From the NCBI GenBank assembly GCA_902598825.1, contig CACKDD010000008.1, positions 1 to 38,743 of the forward strand: DNA of 38,743 bases. The letters run 5' to 3'. The stretch is from an uncultured Pelagibacteraceae bacterium (GTDB taxonomy: Bacteria; Pseudomonadota; Alphaproteobacteria; Pelagibacterales; Pelagibacteraceae). The position numbers were made by a program, and so were the translations under genes. This document shows, piece after piece, positions 1-8,103 of the stretch; position 1 is the stretch's first letter, and every line of letters starts with the position of its first letter. Under the pieces are notes generated by a model. It did not search any database. It saw only the letters and a program-made list of their open reading frames with translations, and was not told where the DNA came from.

Positions 1-198
1 GGAGATTGTGAGACGGCAATAGGTGCTCATTCTAAAATAAATGGAGATCAAATTACTTTAGAAGCAGAACTTTTTTCCTTAGATGGCTCACTTAGATTTC
101 ATGAAAAAAAAACTGGTAAAATTGATGAATATAAAAAAATTGGAACAGAAATTGGTACAATTTTAAAACAAAAATCAAAAAATTCTTATAAAAGATAA
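1..198 (+). CDS. hemC: Hydroxymethylbilane synthase (porphobilinogen deaminase), C-terminal part only
   Basis: Only the last 65 residues are present because the gene runs in from the left edge. HemC polymerises four porphobilinogen molecules into hydroxymethylbilane in haem synthesis. The fragment opens with GDCETAIGAHS, the domain-3 motif whose Cys (third codon here) carries the dipyrromethane cofactor in this family. The LFSLDGS motif follows and the end is a Lys-rich helix. The stop lies one base before the hemD start, so the two consecutive pathway enzymes form a tight hemCD pair, as in many proteobacteria. Family assignment is secure despite the truncation. Confidence 0.9.
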   Translation, partial: GDCETAIGAHSKINGDQITLEAELFSLDGSLRFHEKKTGKIDEYKKIGTEIGTILKQKSKNSYKR

Positions 199-199
199 A

Positions 200-898
200 A
201 TGCACATATTACTAACAAGACCAATAGAAGATAGTTCAGAAATAATATTAAAATTTCAATCTTTAGGTCATCAAGTTTCTCATCTTCCTTTACTAAGTGT
301 GAACAAAGTAAATTATGGAGAGATAAATTTTTCAGATTATAAGGGAATTATTTTTACAAGTGCTAACGCTATTAAATTTTTAGATATAAAAAAAATTGAA
401 AAAAAAATGTTATGTTTTTGTGTTGGAAGTGCTACTGAAAAAAAAGCAAGAGGCGTTGGTTTCCAAAATGTAATTGCAGCAGGAGGAAATGTTGAAAATT
501 TAAAAGAGCTGATTTTACAAAATTTTGATAAAAAAGATGGAAAATTAATTTATATAAGTGGAGAAATAGTGTCTGTTAACCTCGATCATCAATTAGAGGA
601 GGAAGGTTACAATATCAAAAGAGTTATTAACTATAGAACAAGTCCTATCGAAAAGTTCGACGAAAGATTTATTAATGAATTAAAGTTAAAAATACCTGAT
701 ATTGTCTATATTTACTCTCAAAATAGTGCTTCTAGTTTTCTTAACATTATAAAAATTTACCAATTAGAAAGTCTGTGGATGAACACTAATTTAATGTGTA
801 TTGGAGAGAAAACCTCAACAATATTGAATGAAATTAAGTGGAAAAAAATTTTTCTTTTTAATCCTGGAGAAGAAGAGTTTTTGTTATATAAAATTTAA
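200..898 (+). CDS. hemD: Uroporphyrinogen-III synthase
   Basis: HemD closes hydroxymethylbilane with inversion of ring D to give uroporphyrinogen III, the step after HemC. The 232-residue length suits the family. The N-terminus (LLTRPIEDS) is the usual first strand and Arg-Pro motif. The middle carries FTSANAIKFL (about residues 51-60), the typical 'FTS-N-V' element, and YIYSQNSASSFL (about 169-180) is the second-domain counterpart. The family diverges strongly in sequence, so the adjacent hemC supports the call. The ATG starts one base after the hemC stop. Two bases separate it from the downstream channel gene. Confidence 0.88.
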   Translation: MHILLTRPIEDSSEIILKFQSLGHQVSHLPLLSVNKVNYGEINFSDYKGIIFTSANAIKFLDIKKIEKKMLCFCVGSATEKKARGVGFQNVIAAGGNVENLKELILQNFDKKDGKLIYISGEIVSVNLDHQLEEEGYNIKRVINYRTSPIEKFDERFINELKLKIPDIVYIYSQNSASSFLNIIKIYQLESLWMNTNLMCIGEKTSTILNEIKWKKIFLFNPGEEEFLLYKI

Positions 899-900
899 TT

Positions 901-1986
901 ATGGAAATAATAAATAATTTTTCTGATATTTTTTTATCTGTATGGAATAAAGGCATTTTAGGTGTTGATATTTTTCAAATATTAATTGGAATTGGAATTT
1001 TCTTAATTTTTCTAATTTTTAGAGGAATAATCAGTAAACTTATAATTAAAAAATTAGAGATTATTTCAAAAAGGACTACTAATAAATTAGATGATACTTT
1101 TGTTTCAGCATTAATTGGGCCAGCAAGATTTCTACCAATAGTGCTAGGTTTCTTTATAGCCAGTTATTACATGACTTTTTCTTTAGAAGGTAGGGAAGTT
1201 GTAGATACTATTAACAGAACATTGATTACTATCTTAATTTTTTGGGTTATCCACCAGATTATAGAGCCAGTTTCATATATCTTAAGTGGTCTTGATAAAA
1301 TTTTAACAAGAGAGTTAATTGGATGGATAATTAAATCCCTAAAAATATTAATATTTATTTTAGGACTTGCAGCGGTCTTAGAATTGTGGGGAATAAAGAT
1401 TGGACCAATCATAGCTGGATTAGGTTTATTTGGTGTTGCTGTCGCATTAGGGGCTCAAGATCTATTTAAAAATTTAATTTCAGGAATTTTAGTCCTTGTT
1501 GAAAAAAGATTTAAAATTGGTGATTGGATATCAGTTGAAGGAATAATAGAGGGTATAGTTGAAAAAATTGGCTTTCGATCAACAACAATTAGGAAATTTG
1601 ATAAATCTTTAGCAATAATTCCTAATTTTCAATTTGCAGAAAATGCAGTTGTAAATGTTAGTGAAACTTCAAATTGGTTAATAAGCTGGATTATTACTCT
1701 GCAATATGACACGACAGTAGATCAATTAAAAACTATCAGAAATCAAATTGAGGAGCATATTAATAAAAGTGAAGATTTTAATACAAGTATAGGTATTGCT
1801 GTAAGAGTTGATAAATTTTCTGATAGCTCAATTGACATGTATGTTCGTTGTTTTACAAATTCAAATAGTTGGAATGATTGGCTTTCAGTTAAGGAAAAAT
1901 TAGCAATAGCAATTAAACAAATTGTAGAAAATAATAAAGCTTCATTCGCATTCCCAAGCTCTTCAATTTATATTGAGAAAAAATGA
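901..1986 (+). CDS. MscS-family small-conductance mechanosensitive channel
   Basis: An inner-membrane tension-gated channel that would release solutes on osmotic downshock. The protein has 361 residues. Several hydrophobic segments occupy about residues 20-180. They end in the pore-lining helix and following beta domain: GLGLFGVAVALGAQ, then NLISGILVLVEKRFKIGDWI (about 173-207) is the hallmark TM3-to-beta junction of MscS. Next come the IVEKIGFRSTTIR motif and IPNFQFAENAVVN, both typical of the cytoplasmic beta and alpha/beta domains. The stop overlaps the start of the YggT gene by 4 bp (ATGA type), suggesting translational coupling. The exact MscS subfamily is not resolved. Confidence 0.9.
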   Translation: MEIINNFSDIFLSVWNKGILGVDIFQILIGIGIFLIFLIFRGIISKLIIKKLEIISKRTTNKLDDTFVSALIGPARFLPIVLGFFIASYYMTFSLEGREVVDTINRTLITILIFWVIHQIIEPVSYILSGLDKILTRELIGWIIKSLKILIFILGLAAVLELWGIKIGPIIAGLGLFGVAVALGAQDLFKNLISGILVLVEKRFKIGDWISVEGIIEGIVEKIGFRSTTIRKFDKSLAIIPNFQFAENAVVNVSETSNWLISWIITLQYDTTVDQLKTIRNQIEEHINKSEDFNTSIGIAVRVDKFSDSSIDMYVRCFTNSNSWNDWLSVKEKLAIAIKQIVENNKASFAFPSSSIYIEKK

Positions 1987-2273
1987 TAGCTATTTTTTAT
2001 TTAGCTTTACAAATACTTAAACTTTACTCCTATGTTGTCATTATAAACGTTGTTGTGAGCTGGCTTATAGCTTTTAATATTTTAAATACTCAAAATAGGT
2101 TTGTTTATTCTATTCTAGAACTCAGTTATCGTTTAACTGATCCTATATTAAATAGAATTAGACGTTTTTTACCCAATTTAGGTTCGTTAGATATTTCTCC
2201 TATAATTTTACTCTTATTGATTTGGTTTATAGAAATGTGTATGAAGCTCTACATCGCACCAATAATATTCTAA
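1983..2273 (+). CDS. YggT family integral membrane protein
   Basis: A 96-residue protein with two hydrophobic segments (about residues 3-32 and 72-95) around a short polar loop with YRLTDPILNRIRRFLPNLGSLDISPI. That loop is the signature of YggT proteins, with 'DP-L-RIRR-P-GGLD-SP' conserved across the family. The biochemical role is poorly defined. Family members are often linked with membrane-protein assembly, osmotic or cell-shape functions, which is only suggestive here. The start overlaps the stop of the MscS gene, and folD follows within 6 bp, so it sits in one polycistron. Confidence 0.85.
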   Translation: MIAIFYLALQILKLYSYVVIINVVVSWLIAFNILNTQNRFVYSILELSYRLTDPILNRIRRFLPNLGSLDISPIILLLLIWFIEMCMKLYIAPIIF

Positions 2274-2278
2274 ATTAT

Positions 2279-3124
2279 ATGATTTTAATTGATGGAAAAA
2301 AAGCCGCTGCAGAACTTAGAGAGAAACTCAAAAAAGAAGTTTCTGATCTAAAAACTAAATACAACAAAGTACCAGGCTTAACAGTAATTTTAATTGGTGA
2401 TTTAACACCAAGTCAAATTTATGTTCGAAACAAAGAAAAATCAGCTAATGAAGTTGGGTTAAAATCAGATGTAATTAAGTATCCAGATACAGTTGAGGAG
2501 AAAACGATATTAAATAAAATTAATGAATTAAATAATGATGAGACAGTTTCTGGAATTTTAGTTCAATTACCACTACCAAAACATATTGATAAGCAAAAAA
2601 TCATTGAAGCTATTAACCCTACAAAAGATGTTGATGGTTTTCATCCAATGAATGTAGGTAATCTTTCATCGGGTTATGAAAGTTCAATACCTTGCACACC
2701 TTTGGGATGTTATTTGTTAATAAAAAAAATTGAACCAAATTTGAATGGAAAAAAAGCAGTTATTATTGGTAGGTCAAACCTAAATGGTAAACCAATGACT
2801 CAACTTCTTTTAAAAGAAAACTGCACTGTAACTATCACTCATTCCAAAACAAAAGATTTAAAAGCAGAATGTTTAGAGGCAGACATTATCGTTGCTGCAG
2901 TTGGAATTCCAGAACTTGTTAAAGGTGATTGGGTCAAGAAAGATACAATAGTAATTGATGTTGGTATAAATAAAACTGACAAAGGAATTGTAGGCGATGT
3001 AGCTTTCGAGGAAGTTTCAAAAAATGCAAAAGCATTAACACCTGTGCCAGGTGGAGTGGGTCCTATGACTATTGCATGTTTACTTAAAAATACCATTGAC
3101 TGTTTCAAAAGATCGCAAGCTTAA
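2279..3124 (+). CDS. folD: Bifunctional methylenetetrahydrofolate dehydrogenase / methenyltetrahydrofolate cyclohydrolase
   Basis: FolD interconverts 5,10-methylene-, methenyl- and 10-formyl-tetrahydrofolate in one-carbon metabolism. I chose the ATG at 2279 (281 residues), which begins MILIDGKKAAAEL as FolD proteins do. A longer in-frame start at 2222 would lie inside yggT. Visible motifs: YVRNKEKSANEVG with the catalytic Tyr and Lys region, QLPLPKHID, NPTKDVDGFHP, VIGRSNLNGKPMTQLLL (the NADP site) and the C-terminal PVPGGVGPMT signature. All expected elements are intact. In SAR11-type cells one-carbon oxidation is a known energy route, so FolD may serve it as well as biosynthesis (inference). 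Confidence 0.95.
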   Translation: MILIDGKKAAAELREKLKKEVSDLKTKYNKVPGLTVILIGDLTPSQIYVRNKEKSANEVGLKSDVIKYPDTVEEKTILNKINELNNDETVSGILVQLPLPKHIDKQKIIEAINPTKDVDGFHPMNVGNLSSGYESSIPCTPLGCYLLIKKIEPNLNGKKAVIIGRSNLNGKPMTQLLLKENCTVTITHSKTKDLKAECLEADIIVAAVGIPELVKGDWVKKDTIVIDVGINKTDKGIVGDVAFEEVSKNAKALTPVPGGVGPMTIACLLKNTIDCFKRSQA

Positions 3125-3161
3125 CAATTAGACCAATAAATTTTATTTGATATGATTGTCT

Positions 3162-3365
3162 ATGAAAAAACCTAAGTACCCATATAGAATAGCAATCCTT
3201 ATGCTAATACTTACTGTACCTCCAATAGGTGCAACTCAACTTGGTTGGTATTTATATGATATGCAGACAGGTTTTGATTATGGTATGATAGCTGGAACAT
3301 TTTCAGTAATATATGCAGCATGGTTAATGTATGAAAAAAATTGGAGAGAGGATGATGAGGATTAA
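3162..3365 (+). CDS. Small membrane protein of unknown function
   Basis: A 67-residue protein read from the ATG at 3162; a TTG two codons upstream (3156) is possible. Two hydrophobic segments are visible, about residues 9-27 and 39-56, and the C-terminus is acidic (REDDED). The two segments are joined by a short loop containing QLGWYLYDMQTG. I do not recognise a family. It lies 37 bp after folD and 3 bp before the next small membrane gene, so the two small genes probably share a transcript. Coding potential is supported by length, clean hydrophobic pattern and spacing. Confidence 0.7.
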   Translation: MKKPKYPYRIAILMLILTVPPIGATQLGWYLYDMQTGFDYGMIAGTFSVIYAAWLMYEKNWREDDED

Positions 3366-3368
3366 TTT

Positions 3369-3623
3369 ATGGAAAAGATAATTTTTTTTGGTTTAGTTAT
3401 TCCAATTTTTCTTTTTGTGCTTTACCTGGGTGGAAGAGCTATAATGACAGGTTTTAGTGCCAAGAGCTCCAATAAATCTGACTCAGAAATAGAAATAAAT
3501 GATAACGCAGAAAATTCTGAGATTTTAACTGAAGAATTGAATAAATTAAATGAGCTTTTAAAAAGCGGCGCTTTAACCCAAGAAGAGTTTGAAAAGGCTA
3601 AAAAGAAAATTTTAGATAATTAA
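3369..3623 (+). CDS. Small membrane-anchored protein with C-terminal SHOCT domain
   Basis: An 84-residue protein with one N-terminal membrane segment (about residues 4-28), a polar Ser/Asn/Glu-rich linker and a C-terminal short helical hairpin. The tail LNELLKSGALTQEEFEKAKKKIL is a good SHOCT (short C-terminal domain) signature, where 'L--LK--G-IT-EEFE--K-KLL' is the known consensus. SHOCT domains are thought to mediate oligomerisation and the molecular function here is unknown. Its stop shares the bases TTAA with the stop of the convergent hydrolase gene on the other strand. Confidence 0.75.
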   Translation: MEKIIFFGLVIPIFLFVLYLGGRAIMTGFSAKSSNKSDSEIEINDNAENSEILTEELNKLNELLKSGALTQEEFEKAKKKILDN

Positions 3624-4702
3624 TCTTTATTTATTAAATTTTTAAGATCAGTTATTTCACCTATTTTAAAAATCACAGCATCTTCTTTTTTAAAACCATA
3701 TTTTTCTGCATTTTCTTTAAACCGCACTGGGGGTTCCATTATTGGCTCCAAAGATAAAACAAATGTACCCCAGTGTGTCCCAATAACTTTTTTACTTTTC
3801 AAATCTCTACCTACACTTAAGGCCTCTTCAGGATTAGTATGATAAGCAGATTTGTCTTTATAAGGTGAAATTGGATAAAAATTGTAAGCACCAATATTAA
3901 TAAAAGAGAGGTCTATTGGGCCATATTTATTTCCTAAATCTTTATAAATATTTCCAACCCCAGTGTCACATGCAAATAAAATCTTTTTTCCATCATATTC
4001 AATTAAAAAGTTACCCCATAAAGTTTTGTTAGTATCAGTTAAACTTCTTTTGGACCAATGAACTGCAGGAAGAAATGTAATTTTTAATTTTTCACTAATC
4101 TTTATTTCATCATACCAATCCATTTCATTTACGTCTCTATATCCATTCCTTGTAAAATATTTTCCAAGTTTTAGTGGCAGCATCACTTTCGCATCTTTAA
4201 AAGGAAACCTACGAATTGTCATCATATCCTGATGGTCATAATGATTGTGAGTAAGTAAAAATAAATCAATTTTAGGAATTTCATTTAATTTTAATGCTGG
4301 TTCAGTAAATCTCTTTGGACCAAATATTAACGGTCCTGCATTTTTAGAAAAGACAGGGTCAGTTATAATCGTAGTATTTCCTAGTTTGATAATAAATGTA
4401 GCATGACCAATCCAAGCAATGTAATCGTCATTTTTCAACTTTGATAAATCTGATAGTACTTTTTCTTTTTTAACAACATGCTCTTCTGGAACTGTCATAT
4501 CAAGTTTCTTTTTTTCTTTATTAAAAACTTTATATGACCATTTAAAATTTGTATTTCTTTTAGGAGATCCCTCTGGATTTCTAAATGTTCCATCCGAAAC
4601 GTGATGATAAGGTTTTTTTTCCATTGTTAATCCAATATGATTATATGAAGTTATCCCAATTAAAAGACATAAAATTTTTATTAACTTTTTTCCATTAGCC
4701 AC
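3620..4702 (-). CDS. Metallo-beta-lactamase-fold hydrolase, NAPE-PLD / UlaG-like
   Basis: A 360-residue predicted zinc hydrolase. The metal motif THNHYDHQD (about 151-159) matches HxHxDH. Further ligands are visible as AVHWSKRS, ACDTGVG and GTHWGTF, in the order expected of the N-acyl-phosphatidylethanolamine phospholipase D-like branch. The entry WIGHATFIIKLGNTTIITDP is also typical. The N-terminus has a hydrophobic stretch that could be a signal or membrane anchor, suggesting an envelope location. The chosen start is a GTG inside the end of the upstream sugar dehydrogenase gene (22 bp overlap); an ATG 26 codons in is an alternative. The substrate is unknown. Confidence 0.85.
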   Translation of the reverse strand: MANGKKLIKILCLLIGITSYNHIGLTMEKKPYHHVSDGTFRNPEGSPKRNTNFKWSYKVFNKEKKKLDMTVPEEHVVKKEKVLSDLSKLKNDDYIAWIGHATFIIKLGNTTIITDPVFSKNAGPLIFGPKRFTEPALKLNEIPKIDLFLLTHNHYDHQDMMTIRRFPFKDAKVMLPLKLGKYFTRNGYRDVNEMDWYDEIKISEKLKITFLPAVHWSKRSLTDTNKTLWGNFLIEYDGKKILFACDTGVGNIYKDLGNKYGPIDLSFINIGAYNFYPISPYKDKSAYHTNPEEALSVGRDLKSKKVIGTHWGTFVLSLEPIMEPPVRFKENAEKYGFKKEDAVIFKIGEITDLKNLINKD

Positions 4703-5745
4703 AAATTATCTCCTGCTAAAAAATAAATTTTTCCATTGATTGGATGAACTTGTATATCTCTTATTCTTCCAATTTTGTCTTTAAAAATTATCTCTTCCTT
4801 AACATTTGATTTATCGTCAAATATTAATTTTCTTAGTGATTTATCCTTAAGAGACGTAATTAAAGCATGGCTGTTCCATTCCTTAAACTCATCACCTTTA
4901 TAAATAGTAATTGCACTAGTAGCGATAGAAGGTACCCAGTATTTAATTGCTTTAGTAAAGCCTGGTTTCCATTTAGGTCCAATTTTAGTTCCAGTATAAT
5001 TTTTTCCTCCCCAGCCTAATATTTTCCAACCATAGTTTTCACCTTTTTTTACTTCTCCAAACCAGTCGCCTCCTTTAGCACCATGGTTGCTCATATAAAT
5101 CTTTCCGTCAAAAGGTGATAAAGATAAGCCTTGGGGGTTTCGAATTCCAATTTGATAAATTTCAGGAAGCCAATTTGGATTACCTTTAAACTTAGGATTG
5201 TCATTAGGAATACTTCCATCTAAATGAATTCTTATAATGCTCCCTGGGTGATTTGTAGGGTCTTGTGCAATCATACCTTGTCCTCTTTCTCCAGCTGATG
5301 CAAAAAGGTAATTATCTTTAATTACTAATCTTGAACCAAAATGATAACCTGAGTCAATCGGAGGTTCAGCCTGAAAAATGTTTTCAAAGTTTAGTTTGAT
5401 TTTGTCAAATTTTGCTTTTGCAATTGAAGTACTTGACTTCCAATTACCTCTATTTTCAGAATAGGAAATATAAACAAAATTATCTTTAAATAGAATATCT
5501 AATAATCCTCCTTGGCCATAATCTAAAAAATTTAAATTGTGATCAACTTCAGATATCTTATTGGATTTAATATTTACAATTTTTATTTTTCCACTTTTCT
5601 CTGTAATTATTAATTCATTTTCATTCAAGAATGACGAACCCCATGGTCCATCAAGTTTTGTTAATTTTTGAAAACTATAATCTTGAGAAAAAGATTTTGA
5701 CGTAAAAAAAAAAATTAATAGTGTTAAAAATAAAACTTTTTTCAC
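4681..5745 (-). CDS. PQQ-dependent sugar dehydrogenase family protein, secreted (YliI/Asd-like)
   Basis: A predicted periplasmic six-bladed beta-propeller aldose/sorbosone dehydrogenase. I prefer the GTG start at 5745, which gives a clean signal peptide (KKVLFLTLLIFFFTSKSFS) and starts one base after the SDR stop. An ATG at 5772 would overlap the SDR gene by 26 bp. Family marks include GPWGSSFL, YGQGGLLDI, the catalytic-His region YHFGSRL, FASAGERGQG, IRNPQGLS, NHGAKGGDWFGEV plus NYGWKILGWG, and the terminal GRIRDI--HP-NGKIYFL. Whether PQQ or another oxidant is used, and on which sugar, cannot be told from sequence. It lies between the SDR and hydrolase genes in one minus-strand operon. Confidence 0.87.
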   Translation of the reverse strand: MKKVLFLTLLIFFFTSKSFSQDYSFQKLTKLDGPWGSSFLNENELIITEKSGKIKIVNIKSNKISEVDHNLNFLDYGQGGLLDILFKDNFVYISYSENRGNWKSSTSIAKAKFDKIKLNFENIFQAEPPIDSGYHFGSRLVIKDNYLFASAGERGQGMIAQDPTNHPGSIIRIHLDGSIPNDNPKFKGNPNWLPEIYQIGIRNPQGLSLSPFDGKIYMSNHGAKGGDWFGEVKKGENYGWKILGWGGKNYTGTKIGPKWKPGFTKAIKYWVPSIATSAITIYKGDEFKEWNSHALITSLKDKSLRKLIFDDKSNVKEEIIFKDKIGRIRDIQVHPINGKIYFLAGDNLWLMEKS

Positions 5746-5746
5746 T

Positions 5747-6457
5747 TTAAGAAAGTTTAGATCTTCCACCATCTACTGCAATTATTTGTCCTGTGACCCA
5801 AGAACTATCTTCAGTAATAAGAAACTTTGCTAGTGAAGCAGAATCTTTTCCTTCACCCAATCTTTTAAGAGGATGAGCTTTTGCTATTCCATCGGCTAGA
5901 GCTTTATTTTTTAACATTGGTTCAGCAATTTTAGAATTTGTCAGACTAGGAGCTATACAGTTAACTCTGATGTATGGTGCAAATTCAGCTGCTAAAGAAA
6001 CAGTCAACCCTTCAACTGCAGCTTTTGTAGAAGCAATTATAGCATGATTAGTAAATCCTCTTTGAGCAGCGACTGTAGAAAATAAAACTACTGATCCTTT
6101 ATTTTTTTTTAAACTTTCTTGGTATCCTTTTATAGCCTCAACCGCAGAATAAAGATTTAGTTTCATACATTTGTTAAAATCTTGCTCTGTAACCATTCTT
6201 AAAGGTTTTAAATCAATTGAACCTACACAGTAAGCAATCCCCTTTGTTTCTGGTATATCATTTTTAACTTTATTGATAAATCCTTCCTCCAAAACATCAG
6301 CCACAGTAGATGTACATCCTAGTTTGTCAGAAATATTTTTAAGTTCAGCTTCATTTCTTGCAACTAAATGAACGTTATTTCCTGAACCTACTAACTGTTC
6401 TGCTAAACTTGATCCGATTGAACCTGTCGCACCAAAAACAATATATTTTTCTGACAT
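5747..6457 (-). CDS. SDR-family oxidoreductase lacking the canonical catalytic Tyr
   Basis: A 236-residue Rossmann protein. The N-terminal GATGSIGSSLA (about 9-19) is the dinucleotide-binding glycine motif. LFSTVAAQRG carries the conserved Ser (about 127) and the C-terminal WVTGQIIAVDGG is typical of classical SDRs. In the active-site motif YxxxK, Lys145 is present but the Tyr position (141) is Ile, within HAIIASTKAAVEGL. The usual NNAG element is replaced by YCVGS. So the fold is clear but standard Tyr-Lys chemistry is not. It is divergently transcribed from the photolyase-related gene 27 bp away and heads the minus-strand set with the sugar dehydrogenase and hydrolase. Confidence 0.85.
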   Translation of the reverse strand: MSEKYIVFGATGSIGSSLAEQLVGSGNNVHLVARNEAELKNISDKLGCTSTVADVLEEGFINKVKNDIPETKGIAYCVGSIDLKPLRMVTEQDFNKCMKLNLYSAVEAIKGYQESLKKNKGSVVLFSTVAAQRGFTNHAIIASTKAAVEGLTVSLAAEFAPYIRVNCIAPSLTNSKIAEPMLKNKALADGIAKAHPLKRLGEGKDSASLAKFLITEDSSWVTGQIIAVDGGRSKLS

Positions 6458-6479
6458 AAAAAATTTTATTAGTTATATT
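6451..6479 (+). promoter_or_regulatory. Predicted sigma70-type promoter of the cryptochrome-related gene
   Basis: CTGACA (6451-6456) and TATATT (6474-6479) are separated by 17 bp and each matches the sigma70 consensus at five of six positions. The -10 ends only 5 bp before the ATG at 6485, so the transcript would be leaderless or nearly so. The -35 overlaps the start codon of the divergent SDR gene (CAT at 6455-6457), so expression of the two genes may interfere. Prediction from sequence only; AT-rich DNA gives chance matches. Confidence 0.4.
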
Positions 6480-6484
6480 TAATT

Positions 6485-7975
6485 ATGAAGTTATTTTTTA
6501 TACTTGGTAATCAATTATTTCCATCAAAATACCTCGACCGCTTCAAAAAAGACCATATATTCTTTATGGCAGAAGACAATGGTTTATGTACTTATGAAAA
6601 ACATCATAAACAGAAAATACTATTATTCTTGTCTTCTATGCGATCTTATGCAGACAAACTCAAAAAGAATAAATTTAAATTAGAGTACACAAAAATTGAA
6701 GATAAAGAATTTAAAGATGATTATCTTAAAAAATTAAAAAAGATTATTAATTCAAAAAAAATTAAAGAGATTTCTAGTTTTGAAATTGAAGATAAGTTTT
6801 TTGAAAAAAAAATTTCTCAATTCTTAAAAAAAGAAAAAATTAATTGGAATGTTGTTCAAACTCCTATGTTTTTAAACTCAAGAGGTGAATTCAAAAATTA
6901 CTTAGGAAAATCAAAAAAACCCTTTATGGCAACGTTTTATAAAGAGGTTCGAAAAAAATCAGGAATATTGATGGGCGCTGATGGAAATCCAATCGGCGGA
7001 AAGTGGAGCTTTGATGAGGACAATAGAAATAAATTACCAAAAGATATTTCAATACCAAAATTTCCTAAAATTAATGAAACTAATCATACAAAAAAATTAA
7101 AGCCTATCGTAGAAAAATTATTTAAAGATCATCCAGGTAGTACGGATAATTTTTGGTTAGCAACAGAATTTGATGACGTGGTTAAATTACTAAATTTTTT
7201 TATAAAAGAAAAATCAAATTTATTTGGTGATTATGAAGACGCAGTAAATCAAAAAGACAACATTTTATTTCATAGTGCTTTAAGCCCCTATATAAATTTA
7301 GGTTTAATAACTCCTGAGTTTATTATTCAAAAAGTTTTAGATTTTCATAAAAAAAATAAAATAAGAATGAATTCCTTGGAAGGTTATATCCGTCAGATAA
7401 TTGGTTGGAGAGAGTTTATGCGAGGTATTTATCAATGTTATTCAGATGAAATGGAAACAAAAAATTTTTTTAAACAAAATAGAAAAATGAAAAAGTCTTG
7501 GTATGATGGAACGACAGGTTTGCCACCATTAGATTATGCAATCAAGAATGCATTAAACCACGGCTGGTCTCATCACATTGAAAGACTAATGATTTTATCT
7601 AACATCATGAACCTTTGTGAGATTAAACCAATTATAGTTTACAAATGGTTTATGGAAATGTTTGTAGACTCTTCTGACTGGGTGATGGTACCAAATGTTT
7701 ATGGCATGGGATTATTTAGTGATGGTGGAATATTTGCAACCAAGCCTTATATCTGTGGGTCTGCTTATTTTATGAAAATGATGGATTTTAAAAAAGGAGA
7801 GTGGTGTAATACAATGGATGGTCTTTATTGGAGATTTATTGATCGGAATAGAAAATTTTTTTTAACTAACCCTAGACTATCAATGATGGTAAGAATTTTT
7901 GATAAAATGAAAATGGATAGAAAAAAATTGATTTTGTCAGCCGCAGATAAATTCATTAAAGAAAATACAATTTAG
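6485..7975 (+). CDS. Cryptochrome / deoxyribodipyrimidine photolyase-related protein
   Basis: A 496-residue flavoprotein of the 'photolyase-related' branch that includes bacterial (6-4) photolyases and CryB/PhrB. The N-terminal alpha/beta domain starts [13 protein letters not shown] and contains FFMAEDNGL. The helical FAD domain carries [18 protein letters not shown] (about 299-316), [15 protein letters not shown] (about 363-377), [21 protein letters not shown] and [11 protein letters not shown]. Cys residues remain at 378, 424 and 441, but there is no CxxC pair, which [4Fe-4S]-binding relatives carry, so a cluster is not supported. Likely role is light-driven DNA repair or light sensing. A DUF2256 gene follows directly, a typical partner. 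Function as (6-4) photolyase is inference. Confidence 0.9.
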   Translation: MKLFFILGNQLFPSKYLDRFKKDHIFFMAEDNGLCTYEKHHKQKILLFLSSMRSYADKLKKNKFKLEYTKIEDKEFKDDYLKKLKKIINSKKIKEISSFEIEDKFFEKKISQFLKKEKINWNVVQTPMFLNSRGEFKNYLGKSKKPFMATFYKEVRKKSGILMGADGNPIGGKWSFDEDNRNKLPKDISIPKFPKINETNHTKKLKPIVEKLFKDHPGSTDNFWLATEFDDVVKLLNFFIKEKSNLFGDYEDAVNQKDNILFHSALSPYINLGLITPEFIIQKVLDFHKKNKIRMNSLEGYIRQIIGWREFMRGIYQCYSDEMETKNFFKQNRKMKKSWYDGTTGLPPLDYAIKNALNHGWSHHIERLMILSNIMNLCEIKPIIVYKWFMEMFVDSSDWVMVPNVYGMGLFSDGGIFATKPYICGSAYFMKMMDFKKGEWCNTMDGLYWRFIDRNRKFFLTNPRLSMMVRIFDKMKMDRKKLILSAADKFIKENTI

Positions 7976-8103
7976 TGAAAAAAGAAAATTTACCAATTAA
8001 GGTTTGTCCAATATGTCAAAGACCATTTAAATGGAGAAAAAAATGGAGACTGAATTGGGAAAAAGTAAAGTATTGTTCAAAAAAATGTTCATCAAAAAAA
8101 TAA
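7975..8103 (+). CDS. DUF2256 small zinc-ribbon-like protein
   Basis: A 42-residue protein from a GTG that overlaps the last base of the photolyase-related stop codon. It contains [15 protein letters not shown] and later YCSKKCS, that is CxxC followed by CxxxC, the four expected metal ligands of a tiny zinc ribbon. DUF2256 proteins are known to sit beside photolyase-related genes, which matches this context exactly. The biochemical role is not known; nucleic-acid binding is a guess from the basic, Trp-rich centre. The gene is short enough to be missed by length cut-offs and its end overlaps the start of the next gene. Confidence 0.85.
   Translation: MKKENLPIKVCPICQRPFKWRKKWRLNWEKVKYCSKKCSSKK

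Noticed and set aside
2222..2278. Longer N-terminus for FolD
   Set aside because: The extra 19 residues lie inside yggT and do not resemble FolD; ATG 2279 gives the family's normal start.
8031..8084. Longer start for the FG-GAP protein
   Set aside because: The extension is the DUF2256 gene read in another frame; the signal peptide begins properly from 8085.
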